Assembly (NCBI GenBank): GCA_028829895.1
Contig: CM054181.1
Location: forward strand, 13,982,001-14,046,000
Origin: Sinotaia quadrata
Lineage: Eukaryota > Mollusca > Gastropoda > Architaenioglossa > Viviparidae
Direction of reading: 5' to 3'
Length of the DNA stretch: 64,000 nt
Part shown: positions 44,499 through 56,066 of the stretch, piece by piece
Numbering within the stretch: the first letter of the stretch is position 1
Layout: the number at the start of each line of letters is the position of its first letter
The notes under the pieces: generated by a model
Told to the model about the DNA's origin: nothing
Seen by the model: only the letters and a program-made list of their open reading frames with translations
Database searches by the model: none
Position numbers and translations under genes: made by a program

Positions 44499-44925
44499 AA
44501 ATCATTGAAATCAAAAACATTAGTGACGATAGAGGTGATATTCCGTGGATAAACACAGTGACGTGCTCATCTAGTGGCGAGCCCGCTGCGGGTGTTTGAT
44601 GACGACTTCGATGCGACCCCGGAGAAGGTACCCGGGGTGAAGTGTTGTCGGGTGTACAAATAATAGAGTCCGGTTCGCAGTTGTCTGATGTAGTACATAT
44701 AGCAGAGTTCAGCGGCTACACGCCCTCTCCACAGATTGGAGTTGAATTCAGTACACATTGTATTGCCTTCTGTGATGGGATAGAACAAACAAGATTGCAG
44801 CATACAAACAGATATTTTATTATTTCTCAACTGTTTAGCAAAGTCTTATTCAACGCTGGGATTTAATTCCCTTTGTTTTTTTGTAAACATATCAAAGAAC
44901 AGTCGTGCACATGCTGATAGGAAGT
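44499..44925. other. Unassigned spacer, GC-richer at 44560-44740
   Basis: An 87-residue minus-strand frame (44567-44830) is non-repetitive but has no recognisable domain. Confidence 0.35.
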
Positions 44926-45425
44926 CTGAGGTACCGTCAAGTGATATTTAGCTGTTACAGGTACGTCAAGCGAAATTTAGCTGTTCCATTACCATTTCAA
45001 GGTACATCCCTTGAAAATTACACCCCATTACTGTTTTACATGTACGTCAAATGAAATTTAGCAGTTCCATTACTGTTTTACAGATGCACCAAGCAGAATT
45101 TAGCTATTCCATTACTGTTTATTGGTACGCCAAGCGAAAATTTATCTCTTCCATTACTGTTTCAAAAGTATGTCGAGTGAATTCTAGTTGTTCTATTACT
45201 GTTTCGCAGGTAGGTGAAGTGAAATGCAATTGTTCCACTTCTGATTCAAAGATACGTCAAGTGAAATGTAGCTGTTTTATTACTGTTTTACAGGTAATGA
45301 AGTGAAATGTAATTGTTCCATTAATGTTTCAAATGCATTTCAAGTGAAACTTAGCTGTTACATTTCTGTTTCAAAGGTACGTCAAATGAAATTTAGTTAC
45401 TCCATTACTGATTATCTGTACGGGT
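44926..45425. repeat. About 42-bp minisatellite, about 11 units
   Basis: Units contain GTACGTCAAGTGAAATTTAG, CTGTTCCATTACTGTTTCA and AAG/CAG. Unit lengths vary by a few bases, so frames drift. Confidence 0.88.
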
Positions 45426-45640
45426 TCTCCTGACTGGACAGTTTAGTTGGGAGTACTTTAGCCACTTATGTTTAGTGAGGATTCCTTGGTGCCGACCAGT
45501 GGGTCTCGCGATTGTAGATCATTAAATGGTGGAAGCGAAGTGAGTGGCCGCTAGTTGGAATCAGTCAAAGCGAAAGTCAGTGACGTCGTTACTGTAAGTG
45601 CATGCTTACTCCCTCTCCACTATCGGACACTGACAGAGAC
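45426..45640. other. Unassigned spacer
   Basis: Nothing recognised. Confidence 0.4.
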
Positions 45641-45775
45641 TGATTTATAAAACATCAAGACAACAAAGCTACGTAACTTTTTTTAAGACGGTAAGTTTTA
45701 AATCATTTATAAAACATCAAGACAACAAAGCTACTTAACTTTTTTTTAAGACGGTAGGTTTTAAATCATTTTTTG
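45641..45775. repeat. Two tandem copies of an about 62-bp unit
   Basis: Each holds AAAACATCAAGACAACAAAG and AAGACGGTAAGTTTTAAATC (GGTAGG in the second). Confidence 0.92.
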
Positions 45776-45794
45776 AACGACGATCATTTAACCC

Positions 45795-46055
45795 AGAATG
45801 GGGCATAGTGAACATAACGAAATAGGACGCAGTGAACACAGCGAGACATGGCGTAGTGAATATGACGAGGAAGGACTAGTGAACACGACGAAGCAGGACG
45901 TAGTGAACATAGCGAGATATGGTTTCGTGAACATGACGAGGCAGGACGTAGTGAACATGACTAGACATGGCGTAGTAAACGTGACGAATTCGGACGTAGT
46001 GAGACAAGATATAGTGAACATAGTGTGGCAGGGCGCAGTGAACAAGGTGAGATTG
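45795..46055. repeat. About 24-27 bp minisatellite
   Basis: Diverged units of GACGTAGTGAACATGACGAG, about ten copies. Frames on both strands through it are repeat-derived. Confidence 0.85.
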
Positions 46056-46245
46056 AGCAGGGAAACAGATATTTGCAACACTGATTCGATCTGCACTTAA
46101 GGGTGACGAACAAAATCTACGTCTCAGAGAAAAGAGCTTTTTTTTTTTTTAATAGAAAAGAAACACACGAGTGGGGTGAATGAAACATTTTATGGAAATG
46201 TCTATGAGGAATGAGGCAGCGACAAGAATTTCCGCATGAGATGGA

Positions 46246-46480
46246 GCCTACCCGACTAGCTGTATTATCATGTCCTTCTCTCATTCTTCCCATCCCCCAG
46301 CGAAATAAGCTAGGTGGTGGTCAAGACTAAAACAAGCTAGAGTAAAATAAGTTAGTATTGGTCTAGAGTAAAAGCCTACCCGACTAGCTGTATTATCATG
46401 TCCTTCTCTCATTCTTCCCATCCCCCAGCGAAATAAGCTAGGTGGTGGTCAAGACTAAAACAAGCTAGGTACTGGTCCAG
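46246..46480. repeat. 127-bp duplication
   Basis: GCCTACCCGACTAGCTGTAT starts copies at 46246 and 46373. Each ends in the 26-bp repeat described next, so the duplication included part of that array. Confidence 0.9.
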
Positions 46481-46828
46481 AGTAAAATAAGTTAGTATTG
46501 GTCCAGAGTAAAATAAGTTAGTATTGGTCCAGAGTAAAAAAAAGTTAGTATTGTTGGTCCAGAGTAAAATAAGTTAGTATTGGTCCAGAGTAAAATAAGT
46601 TAGTATTGGTCCACAGTAAAATAAGTTAGCTTTGTCCAGAGTAAAATAAGTTAGTATTGGTCCAGAGTAAAATAAGTTAGCATTGGTCCAGAGTAAAATA
46701 AGTTAGTATTGGTCCAGAGTAAAATAAGTTAGTATTGGTCCAGAGTAAAATAAGTTAGTATTGGTCCAGAGTAAAATAAGTTAGCATTGGTCCAGAGTAA
46801 AATAAGTTAGTATTGGTCTAGAGTAAAA
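46340..46828. repeat. 26-bp minisatellite, about 17 units
   Basis: Copies of AGAGTAAAATAAGTTAGTAT plus TGGTCC, very homogeneous except for occasional AGCATTG, AGCTTTG and CACAG variants. Confidence 0.94.
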
Positions 46829-47349
46829 GTTTGTGACCGTACGAGAGGAGGCCGCCAAACTCATTCTTCTTTTAGAAACACAGACTTTCAGTCTACTCTT
46901 AGACTCATGGGAGCGGGCTTAGATTTAGATCTTGCGGTTCTGGCCCTATTGTACAATCTTGGCTGATCTACTAACGACTAAGTCAAGTTGTAATAATTTG
47001 CCAGATATTTAGCCCGACTGACCACATGACTGTCACGGTCTGTCTCTGTTCGCACTCAAATCGGCACCAAAATATCAGTCAATTCTGCCAATGTCAGAGT
47101 AACTTCGCTCATAAAAGCTCTCTGAGACACCACTGGTAAAAAGGTTTTTGTCTGAGAAAGGTCAGTCAGGTTGAACTTATGATTGAACTATGTGCAGTAG
47201 TTTGATTATGCTTGTTTTGCTTTTTAGATACATAACTCGTTATTTTAATCCATTCTTTTCTTTTCTCCTGTCATTCACATATCGTCTGCCCCCACCCACC
47301 CTGCACCATATTTTAATGACGTGCATCTGGTACGCCAGTCCTTATCTTC
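46829..47349. other. Unassigned spacer
   Basis: Nothing recognised. Confidence 0.4.
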
Positions 47350-47555
47350 GTTTTCACTAGAAATTTAGGACATTATATTGTATGTTGTCCTAAAAATTTA
47401 GGACATGATATTGTATGTTTTCACTAGAAATTTAGGACATGGTATTGTATGTTTTCACTAGAAATTTAGGACATGGTATTGTATGTTTTCACTAGAAATT
47501 TAGGACATGGTATTGTATGTTTTCACTAGAAATTTAGGACATGATATTGTATGTT
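47350..47555. repeat. 34-bp minisatellite, about six units
   Basis: Units contain TTCACTAGAAATTTAGGACA and TGGTATTGTATG. Confidence 0.94.
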
Positions 47556-47699
47556 TCAGAATCGGCATCCTATCTACTCTATCTGTTCTATTACATACTA
47601 CTGGCACTCTATTGGCACATCAGTACCTGCCCCATCATCTTTGCACCTCAACGAGCACCTGAATAGATCAGACTCAGACCAGCTGGTTCGTCAACAGAC

Positions 47700-48533
47700 A
47701 CAAATAGACGAAAAGCCCAAAGCCTGTGCTACATTGTATACTAACAACACAAATAGACGAAAAGCCCAAAGCCTGCGTTACTTTGTATACTAACAACACA
47801 AATAGACGAAAAGCCCAAAGACTGTGCTACATTGTATACTAACAACACAAATAGACGAAAAGCCCAAAGCCTGCGTTACTTTGTATACTAACAACACAAA
47901 TAGACGAAAAGCCCAAAGACTGTGCTACATTGTATACTAACAACACAAATAGACGAAAAGCCCAAAGACTGTGCTACATTGTATACTAACAACACAAATA
48001 GACGAAAAGCCCAAAGCCTGTGCTACATTGTATACTAACAACACAAATAGACGAAAAGCCCAAAGCCTGTGCTACATTGTATACTAACAACACAAATAGA
48101 CGAAAAGTCCAAAGACTGTGCTACATTGTATACTAACAACACAAATAGACGAAAAGTCCAAAGACTGTGCTACATTGTATACTAACAACACAAATAGACG
48201 AAAAGCCCAAAGCCTGTGCTACATTGTATACTAACAACACAAATAGACGAAAAGCCCAAAGCCTGTGCTACATTGTATACTAACAACACAAATAGACGAA
48301 AAGCCCAAAGCCTGTGCTACATTGTATACTAACAACACAAATAGACGAAAAGCCCAAAGCCTGCGTTACATTGTATACTAACAACACAAATAGACGAAAA
48401 GCCCAAAGCCTGTGCTACATTGTATACTAACAACACAAATAGACGAAAAGCCCAAAGCCTGTGCTACATTGTATACTAACAACACAAATAGACGAAAAGC
48501 CCAAAGCCTGCGTTACATTGTATACTAACAACG
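47700..48533. repeat. 49-bp minisatellite, 17 units, with variant types
   Basis: Units hold ATAGACGAAAAGCCCAAAGC, CTGTGCTACATTGTATAC and TAACAACACAA. Variant types (CCTGCGTTACTTTG, ACTGTGCTAC, GTCCAAAGACTG, CCTGCGTTACATTG) recur as neighbouring pairs or triplets. Confidence 0.96.
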
Positions 48534-48970
48534 CAAAAGTCGCCTCGCTGCCAGTTTGCTTAGTCACAGCCCGGCAAGTTTAATTAAAGAAATAAAATAT
48601 ACAAACCTCTCACTCTATTAATAGAGGACACTGATCAAAATCGTGACTTGTCACAACGCGATTAAATGATTATGATTTCATAATTCTTTCTGCCACCATT
48701 AATCTGTTCAATAAAATTTTTCATTCCGTAAGTTTACGAGTGTTTACTTTTGTCTTTTAACTGTTGTCTTCGTCTCTATGTCAGGTCAAGATTAGGGGTC
48801 TCGTAACTATCTTTTGATTGTTAATATTCAAAATATCATTTAACTGTCAAATACCCGTAACACCTGACACTAATGAAGTGTGAGAGGACGTGTGGATGGC
48901 CGCATTAGGTTTTAAGTCGTCTTCAACATCTTTCTAAAAAATCCACGCCACAAATAAGGTAATACTGGTA
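48534..48970. other. Unassigned spacer
   Basis: Nothing recognised. Confidence 0.4.
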
Positions 48971-49838
48971 CAGAGTAAAGCACATGTATAAGCTATACAC
49001 ATGTAACAACACATTTCTAAGTTGTAGTAATTGTAATGATGACACATACCTAAGCTGTAAAACGTGTAATGACACAACCCTAATCTGTAAAACATTTAAC
49101 GACACATCTCTAAGCTGTAGGACATGCAATGACACATCTGTAAAACATGTAATGACATATCTCTAAGTTCCAATACATGTAACGACACATCTCTACATTC
49201 TAATACATGTAACGACACATCACTGAGCCGTAGAACATGTAATGACACATCTGTCAAATGTAGAACATGTAACGACATATTTCTAAGCTGTAGAACATGT
49301 AATGACAAATCCCTAAGCTGTGGAACATGTAATGACACATCTCTAAGCCATAGAACATGTAATGACACACCACTAAAGTAATTAACATATAATGACACAT
49401 CTCGGAGCTGTACAACATATAATGACACACCACTAAAGTAATTAATATGTAATGACACATCTCTAAGCTGCAGAACATGTAATTACACTTCTGTAAGTGG
49501 TGGAGCATGTGATGACACATCTCTAATTGTATGACATATTACAACACGTCTAAGCTGTAGGAATGTGATGACACATCTGTAAGTGGTGGAGCATGTAATG
49601 ACACATCTCTAACTGTAGGACATATAACAACATATCTCTAAACTGTAGGACATGTGATGACACATCTCTAAGGTGTAGAACGTTTAACGACACATCTCTA
49701 AGCTGTACAACATGCAAAGTCACATTACTAAAGTATAGAACATGTAACGACACATCTCCAAGCTCTAGAACATGTCATGACACATTTCTAAGGAGTAAAA
49801 CATATCACGACACATCTCTAAGGTATAGAACATGTAAC
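48971..49838. repeat. About 30-bp minisatellite, about 29 diverged units
   Basis: Variants of CATGTAATGACACATCTCTA followed by AGCTGTAGAA. The period is close to three-divisible, so long Leu/His/Val-rich frames appear on the minus strand; these are not genes. Confidence 0.9.
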
Positions 49839-51299
49839 GTCGTTTGCTGTCCCTGAAAGTCACGCGTCAGAATTCTGGAGAAAAATTCTACCAAATAGCA
49901 ATTCACGTTTCTTGATATTCGCCTACACTAATTTTTAGTAGTTTGCTGAAATTGGTTGAAAGATTTACATTCACCTTGCAGCTTATTTCACGAACGCATT
50001 TTTTAAAAATAAAAACAAACAACAAACTTTTTTTTCTTATGGAGAGCACTTCCAGCCGAAGCTGATTTCGCCTTGGAGTTTGCTCACCGGACATACGCTA
50101 CCCAATGAGCAACCGCTTCACCCTATGCAGACAGGGGCTGGGCGACGAAGACAGATGGGTGCGTCGCCTGACAAGATGCAAAGGACGGGCAGTCGACGGG
50201 CGGGCGAGCTGCCAACATCATACCCGTTTTCGCTAGAGATCAAAGCCTTCTTGCTCAGGAACGCGTAACTCTGCACACTTCCCTCAGGCGACCCCAGTTA
50301 CCTTTCCTTGGCGTGGCGCCACAATGCACGGTCGAATAGAAACTGCAGTTTGCGGAATTAAAAGACAAAATGAACGAGTACGAACAGATATTAGAGAAGG
50401 AGCAGTTATTTTACCAAGCCCAAATAGATCAGCGATATCTGACTTCTCCCCCACAAAAAAAAAACAAAACAAAACAAACCAATAAAACAAAAACGAAAAA
50501 AAAAACAACAAACACAACAAAAGCACTTATGTTACGGTTTTCTATCGGAAAAACACAAAAGCAAGTAATAACACTTTTCAAGAGACAAAGGAAACGTTTA
50601 TTTAATATACAGGGGGGGGGGGGATATCCTATAAAAAGAGAGAAAAAGAAATGAATAAAGTCACTTCAAACATTAAAATTATAAAAGCTAGAGAAACTGA
50701 AAGAAATTAAAACGCGCCAATATCAGTAGCTCTTCTGTAAAACTGCGGCGGTTCTACTAGAGTTACGTTCCTTTAAAACTCCTAGCAGCCTTAGGAAAAC
50801 TCGACCAGAGCTTTTGATTTGCAATGACGCATTGTTACGATAGTCTAATGCCTAGTGACGTGGAGCCGCGTGGCGACTCGTTCTGTCTCCCGCCGAGAGA
50901 CGCTGCTCAAAGCGGAAAGAATCAGAGACGATAATGTTAAAATGAAGTTGCCAGTCGGCAAAAACAAAACAACTACTGCCAGAGAATAAAGTTACACAAA
51001 CAAAGTTTAGAACCAGGGGAAAGGACAAGAAAGAAAATGGGCATAGTGTTTGCATTTGTGTAACGAATTTAAATCCATAACAGCGCTACATATTCAGGTG
51101 ATAAATCCATGGTCGGATCTATTTTTTTCCCTCGTACAAACGCTGACTAGTGAAATTTAACGGATACTGAAGAAAAAAAGGGAATTATCTGATGGGCGAA
51201 AGGTGTTGAATTATCAAGATTTAGTATAATGTTTCCATCAACAAACTAGCAATTTAACCGACTGAAATTATGGGAACAGGAATGCTTCCGGCCTGGGCC
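49839..51299. other. Unassigned spacer, GC-richer at 50040-50350
   Basis: The 50040-50350 stretch is GC- and CpG-richer and repeat-free. It contains the ZNF143-like core CCACAATGCAC at 50319-50329 and then an A-rich low-complexity run (50450-50530). No reading frame in it is recognisable. A G-run lies at about 50612-50622. Confidence 0.35.
50319..50329 (+). promoter_or_regulatory. ZNF143-like core CCACAATGCAC
   Basis: Same 11-mer as 37303-37313 on the opposite strand; lies in GC-richer DNA. Function is inference. Confidence 0.3.
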
Positions 51300-51319
51300 G
51301 CTATCGGGCTGTAAGCATT

Positions 51320-51505
51320 ATCAACTTAATCAGCAATTAGCATTTGTAACAGTGATATTAATCATCAGTAATTAGCATTCGTAACGCTGATTTTAATATT
51401 TAGCATTCGTAACACTGATTTTAATAATAAGTAATTAGCATTCGTAACAGTGAATTTAAAGTAATTAGCATTCGTAAAAGTGAATTTAAAGTAATTAACA
51501 TTTGT
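51320..51505. repeat. About 30-37 bp minisatellite
   Basis: Five or six units of AGTAATTAGCATTCGTAACA followed by GTGATTTTAAT or GTGAATTTAA. Confidence 0.88.
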
Positions 51506-51786
51506 GATGTTGAGAGATCCCTCCAATTCACGCACGAATATAGAGCATTCATTTAATCTTTATCCATCTCATGTCTGACATGAGACTTACTCACGTCTGT
51601 CATAGAAAGCCACAGACTTACTCACGTACACATTATGAGGGTAAGGGCAGTAACGAAGCAGCAGGCACAAACAGTGACAAAATTTATAAATGAACTATTT
51701 ATAAAATGAAATTTATAATCTATCTCTCGCAGTCGTCGTCACAGGAAGAGCACACTAGATATACACTTTCATGAACAGTTAGACAA

Positions 51787-51893
<107 letters not shown>

Positions 51894-52416
51894 GGTAGAT
51901 TGGTAGATGGGTTGATATATTAGGTTTATACATCGACAAAAGAAGATATAATAAGCAGACAGGTATATAGAAGGACAGACATACAGATATATATGGATAT
52001 ACAGCTATTTAACTAGATTGACAGATAAAAGGATTGTATTGATTGGTATGTTGATTGGTGGATAGAGACCTAGCTAGCTAGAAACGAAATCGACAGATGA
52101 AAGGATTAAGGAAAAAGGATATTATATAGACCGATATGTGGATAGATAGATGATTAGAAAAAACAAGGAATACTTATTTCCCTTTGCAAATTACTTTCTA
52201 AAAGTAAAGACAATCATAATATGTTTCATTCAAAGAAAACCCTTTATTCTTAATAAAAATAATGTTATCGTAATTTTCTTATAATATTTCATTTTTCTGA
52301 TTCCACCTCCCCCCCCCCCAAAAAAAAAAAGATCTAAAAATAAATAAATATTGTTATTTCAAAAATAAAAATAATGTAATATCAGTTTTAAACAAGAATG
52401 AAAACAGAAGCAAATC

Positions 52417-52424
52417 ATCTATAC
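52417..52424. repeat. Target site duplication, left (ATCTATAC)
   Basis: 7 of 8 bases match CTCTATAC at 52742-52749. Confidence 0.8.
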
Positions 52425-52741
52425 TAGGGGTATGCAACAGGCGACCATCGGGCCACAACCCGGCCCGCCAGGCCAGTCAGTGTGGCCCTCGCTAACCGTT
52501 TTTATTTTTTGCAATTTCAGAGCGGACAGATAAGTTGTGCGAAAACACAAAATACCAAGTTTCACATTAATAAAAGTAAACTTAATTTTATTTGTCTTTA
52601 TTGTTTAAAAATTTGTTCACAACGTATTCATAACTCAATACCCTAGTTGTAATTAGATTACATATTTTTGACGGTGACTGGCCCTAATTGTTGTTCCATT
52701 ATTTGAAAATGGCCCACCAATGAAAATATTGCACACCCCTG
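52425..52741. mobile_element. Short non-autonomous hAT element (MITE), 317 bp
   Basis: Ends TAGGGGTATGCAA (left) and CAGGGGTGTGCAA (right, reverse complement), 11 of 13 identical, flanked by an 8-bp near-duplication of the NTCTANAN type. GGCCCGCC and GGCCC words inside the ends are typical of hAT termini. No coding capacity. It is not a deletion of the hAT element at 8144, whose ends differ. Confidence 0.82.
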
Positions 52742-53472
52742 CTCTATACAAACGATAAATAAACAATCGCTGATAATTAATCAACGGACATTTCACTCTT
52801 CCACTAAATCTGGTTAATTTGTCAGAATAATAGTTAGCGGTGTCTGTGTTAAGGCGTGACCCAATTCTGAACTTAGCGGCTTAGCATACAGGATATTGGG
52901 CTCCATCCCCACTCTTCATGCGAGAACGTGTTGGGATCTGAGACAGGATCTCTGCCACAGGTATCTCACAGGAAACCGTATTTAAAAAGATTTTTTTTAA
53001 AAAACCGTTCTAGCCGAGAGTTATAATTTACTTGCCAGTTTGAAAGAACTCTTCATTACCTGCTTGGGCGCTCTACATGACTCTCTGCAGCTCTCGTCAT
53101 AACCTTCTGGTAGTTCGAGCGATGCCGAGGGTCAGGTACACAGTAATATTCGTATTTTCATGAGTCAAACTGCGCCAAAGTTGTAGAAAAAAATCTTTCA
53201 TGGTTGCCAGCGAGATTTGCAAAGTGTTTCAAACCTAAATCCCATTGTAGTTACAAATTGGAATTGCTTAAGGTCTTACTAGTCAATTAGTATTAACATT
53301 TACAGTTAACAAAACTTACTCTACCACTAATGTATTTTCTTGTCTAAAGATTCTTTCTCCTGTTATGCTGAGTTTAGCTATGTGTACTTTATGAGAAGTA
53401 CTAAAATAAAATGGTGTTCTTTCGTACAGTGAAAACGTATTAAATACGCGCCTATAAAGAACCTCTCCACAC
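52742..53472. other. Unassigned spacer
   Basis: After the right target duplication (52742-52749) nothing is recognised. Confidence 0.4.
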
Positions 53473-53473
53473 C

Positions 53474-53768
53474 ATCACCACGTTTTGTGATACTAAGGGA
53501 CGTAAGTCAGTACTCCACTAACCACCATCACCACATTTTGTGTTACTAAGGGACGTAAGTCAGTACTCCACTAACCACCATCACCACATTTTGTGTTACT
53601 AAGGGATGTAAGTCAGTACTCCACTAACCAGTATCACCACATTTTGTGTTACTAAGGGATGTAAGTCAGTACTCCACTAACCAGTATCACCACATTTTGT
53701 GTTACTAAGGGACGTAAGTCAGTACTCCACTAACCACCATCACATTTTGTGTTTCTAAGGGACATGTC
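53474..53768. repeat. 53-bp tandem repeat, about 5.5 units
   Basis: Units contain CATCACCACATTTTGTGTTA, CTAAGGGACGTAAGTCAGTA and CTCCACTAACCA. The last is truncated. Confidence 0.94.
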
Positions 53769-54088
53769 AGTATTCCATCAGCCAGTCATCACGACACGTC
53801 TTTAGACTGTAATTAATGCTCCTGCTCAACACTAGATATCTAGTTGGACCACCGTGTATGTGGTGCTGTAGTTATCGATCCTGTTTGCTACACCTTCCAC
53901 TTAACAATGGCTGTTGCCATGTTCAATTTTACCGCTGCTTACTTGTTGTTGAGTTTCTAAAACTGAAGAAATTTGCCGCTGGTATGGCTTTAGTGTTTGA
54001 AACAACAATATGTCTGTGAGCAAACATTTTCAAAAATGAAGTATGTGACGTCAACACATCGAACAAGATTGACTGATGAATATTTGAA
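53769..54088. other. Unassigned spacer
   Basis: It contains a CRE octamer at 54046-54053. No gene recognised. Confidence 0.4.
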
Positions 54089-54380
54089 ATCAATTCTCTT
54101 GATTGGATGTAACAATTCTCTTGATTGGATGTAACAATTCTCTTGATTGGATGTAACAATTCTCTTGATTGGATGTAACAATTCTATTGATTGGATGTAG
54201 CAATTCTCTTGATTGGATGTAACAATTCTCTTGATTGGATGTAACAACTCTCTTGATTGGATGTAACAATTCTCTTAATTGGATGTAGCAATTCTCTTGA
54301 TTGGATGTAGCAATTCTCTTGATTGGATGTAACAGTTCTCTTGATTGGATGTAACAACTCTCTTGATTGGATGTAGCAAT
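54089..54380. repeat. 22-bp minisatellite, about 13 units
   Basis: Copies of TCTCTTGATTGGATGTAACA plus AT, with GTAGCAAT variants increasing toward the right end. Confidence 0.95.
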
Positions 54381-54760
54381 TCCAAACCTAACATTGATGA
54401 TATCTTGAAAGCAATTCTCTTGATTGGATGTAGCAATTCCAAACCAAACATTGATGATAACTTGAAATCAATTCTCTTGATTGGATGTAGCAATTCCAAA
54501 CCAAACATTGATGATAACTTGAAAGCAATTCTCTTGATTGGATGTAGCAATTCCAAACCAAACATTGATGATAACTTGAAATCAATTCTCTTGATTGGAT
54601 GTAGCAATTCCAAACCAAACATTGATGATATCTTGAAATCAATTCTTTTGATTGGATGTAGCAATTCCAAACCAAACATTGATGATATCTTGAAAGCAAT
54701 TCTTTTGATTGGATGTAGCAATTCCAAACCAAACATTGATGATATCTTGAAAGCCAAACG
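54381..54760. repeat. 57-bp minisatellite that contains the 22-bp unit, seven units
   Basis: Each unit is one 22-bp copy (CTCTTGATTGGATGTAGCAA) plus 35 bp of TTCCAAACCAAACATTGATG and ATAACTTGAAATCAA type. A second-order repeat formed from the simpler neighbour. 57 is three-divisible, so frames on both strands remain open and give 19-residue peptide repeats. Confidence 0.95.
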
Positions 54761-54860
54761 TCAGTTTCACAAATCTCACTAACCTTTTTTAGTTTGTGAG
54801 ATTCGGATATGTGCACGCTATGTCTTATGTAATTATCTTTTTAACGTCGCCTTCTTTGAT

Positions 54861-55168
54861 AACATTTTTAGTAAATAAATATGTTGGTTGTCTTTGTTTT
54901 TAGTAAATAAATATGTTGTTGTCTTTGTTTTTAGTAAATAAATATGTTGTTGTCTTTGTTTTTAGTAAATAAATATGTTGTTGTCTTTGTTTTTAGTAAA
55001 TAAATATCTTGTTGTCTTTGTTTTTAGTAAATAAATATGTTGTTGTCTTTGTTTTTAGTAAATAAATATGTTGTTGTCTTTGTTTTTAGTAAATAAATAT
55101 GTTGTTGTCTTTGTTTTTAGTAAATAAATATGTTGTTGTCTTTGTTTTTAGTAAATAAATATGTTGGC
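54861..55168. repeat. 31-bp minisatellite, ten units
   Basis: Units of TTTTTAGTAAATAAATATGT plus TGTTGTCTTTG, nearly identical. The first and last have TTGGTTG and TTGGCTG in place of TTGTTG. Confidence 0.95.
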
Positions 55169-55356
55169 TGTCTTTGTTTTTTGTGCATTGCACGCCACTC
55201 TCCCACGATTAACATGGAATGCTAAACTTAGTTTTTTGTCTTTTTTCTCAGAGCTTTTGTTCTGGATTGCAAGTATTGTACAGACTGATTATGCGGTCCA
55301 CGTTCGTCATTTTGTCAGTTATCCGGCTCACTGTGAAAAACGTTTGGTGACCCCTG
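55169..55356. mobile_element. Orphan terminal fragment of a hAT element (tentative)
   Basis: The sequence ending AAACGTTTGGTGACCCCTG reads in reverse as CAGGGGTCACCAAACG, a typical hAT end. The next 8 bases, GCCTAGAA, resemble a hAT target duplication. No opposite end with the matching duplication was found, so the left half is missing, perhaps replaced by the adjacent 31-bp array. Confidence 0.5.
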
Positions 55357-55480
55357 GCCTAGAACATCGCCTGCAATGGCGGGTACGTTTCTTTAGTTCC
55401 ATCCTGATGGCTTTTGTTTATTTGGGTATAACCCCACTTCTAGCTTTTGTTGATTTCGCATTTCAAAGTAGCAATCGAAG

Positions 55481-55620
<140 letters not shown>

Positions 55621-55972
55621 TTTACGTCCTGGAACAGAGAGATGTAGTGGCACAGTAGAGGTTCTAGTCTTTCCGTTAATTTAATTTAACGGCCGAGGGA
55701 TCTTCAGCCGAGAAACTACACATAGAACGCATCAGCGTGATCTAGGGATCGGTAAAGTGTGATCGGTACTTAGTTTCTTTTCACTCAGAATGGGGATCCA
55801 ATCCCGCTCTGTAGAGTCTAGTTTAAGTCCAGAGTAAGCGCATATTTCTGTGACACTGATGAGGAAAATGGTAGAATTTGGCCCTTCATAAAAATTATTA
55901 GTATAATTTTTCCTAAGCTCAGTATGTTCACAACTTTTCTCTATTAATATAGAGTGAGAGAATGAGACGATA
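55621..55972. other. Unassigned spacer
   Basis: Nothing recognised. Confidence 0.4.
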
Positions 55973-55979
55973 GATAGAT

Positions 55980-56014
<35 letters not shown>

Positions 56015-56060
56015 TACATAGATAGATAGATAGATAGAAAGATGGATAGATAGATAGATA
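55973..56060. repeat. (GATA)n/(GACA)n microsatellite
   Basis: GATA, then GACA, then GATA blocks, ending 7 bp before the LTR-like copy that follows. Confidence 0.95.
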
Positions 56061-56066
56061 GCGTGG

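Noticed and set aside
49096..49520. Leu/His/Val-rich minus-strand frames
   Set aside because: They come from the 30-bp minisatellite.
52830..53000. Moderately GC-rich stretch considered as a tRNA-derived SINE
   Set aside because: No paired A and B boxes, no tail and no target duplication found.
54275..54816. Frames of 142-160 codons on both strands
   Set aside because: Products of the 57-bp repeat; open on both strands at once, with no non-repeat coding part.
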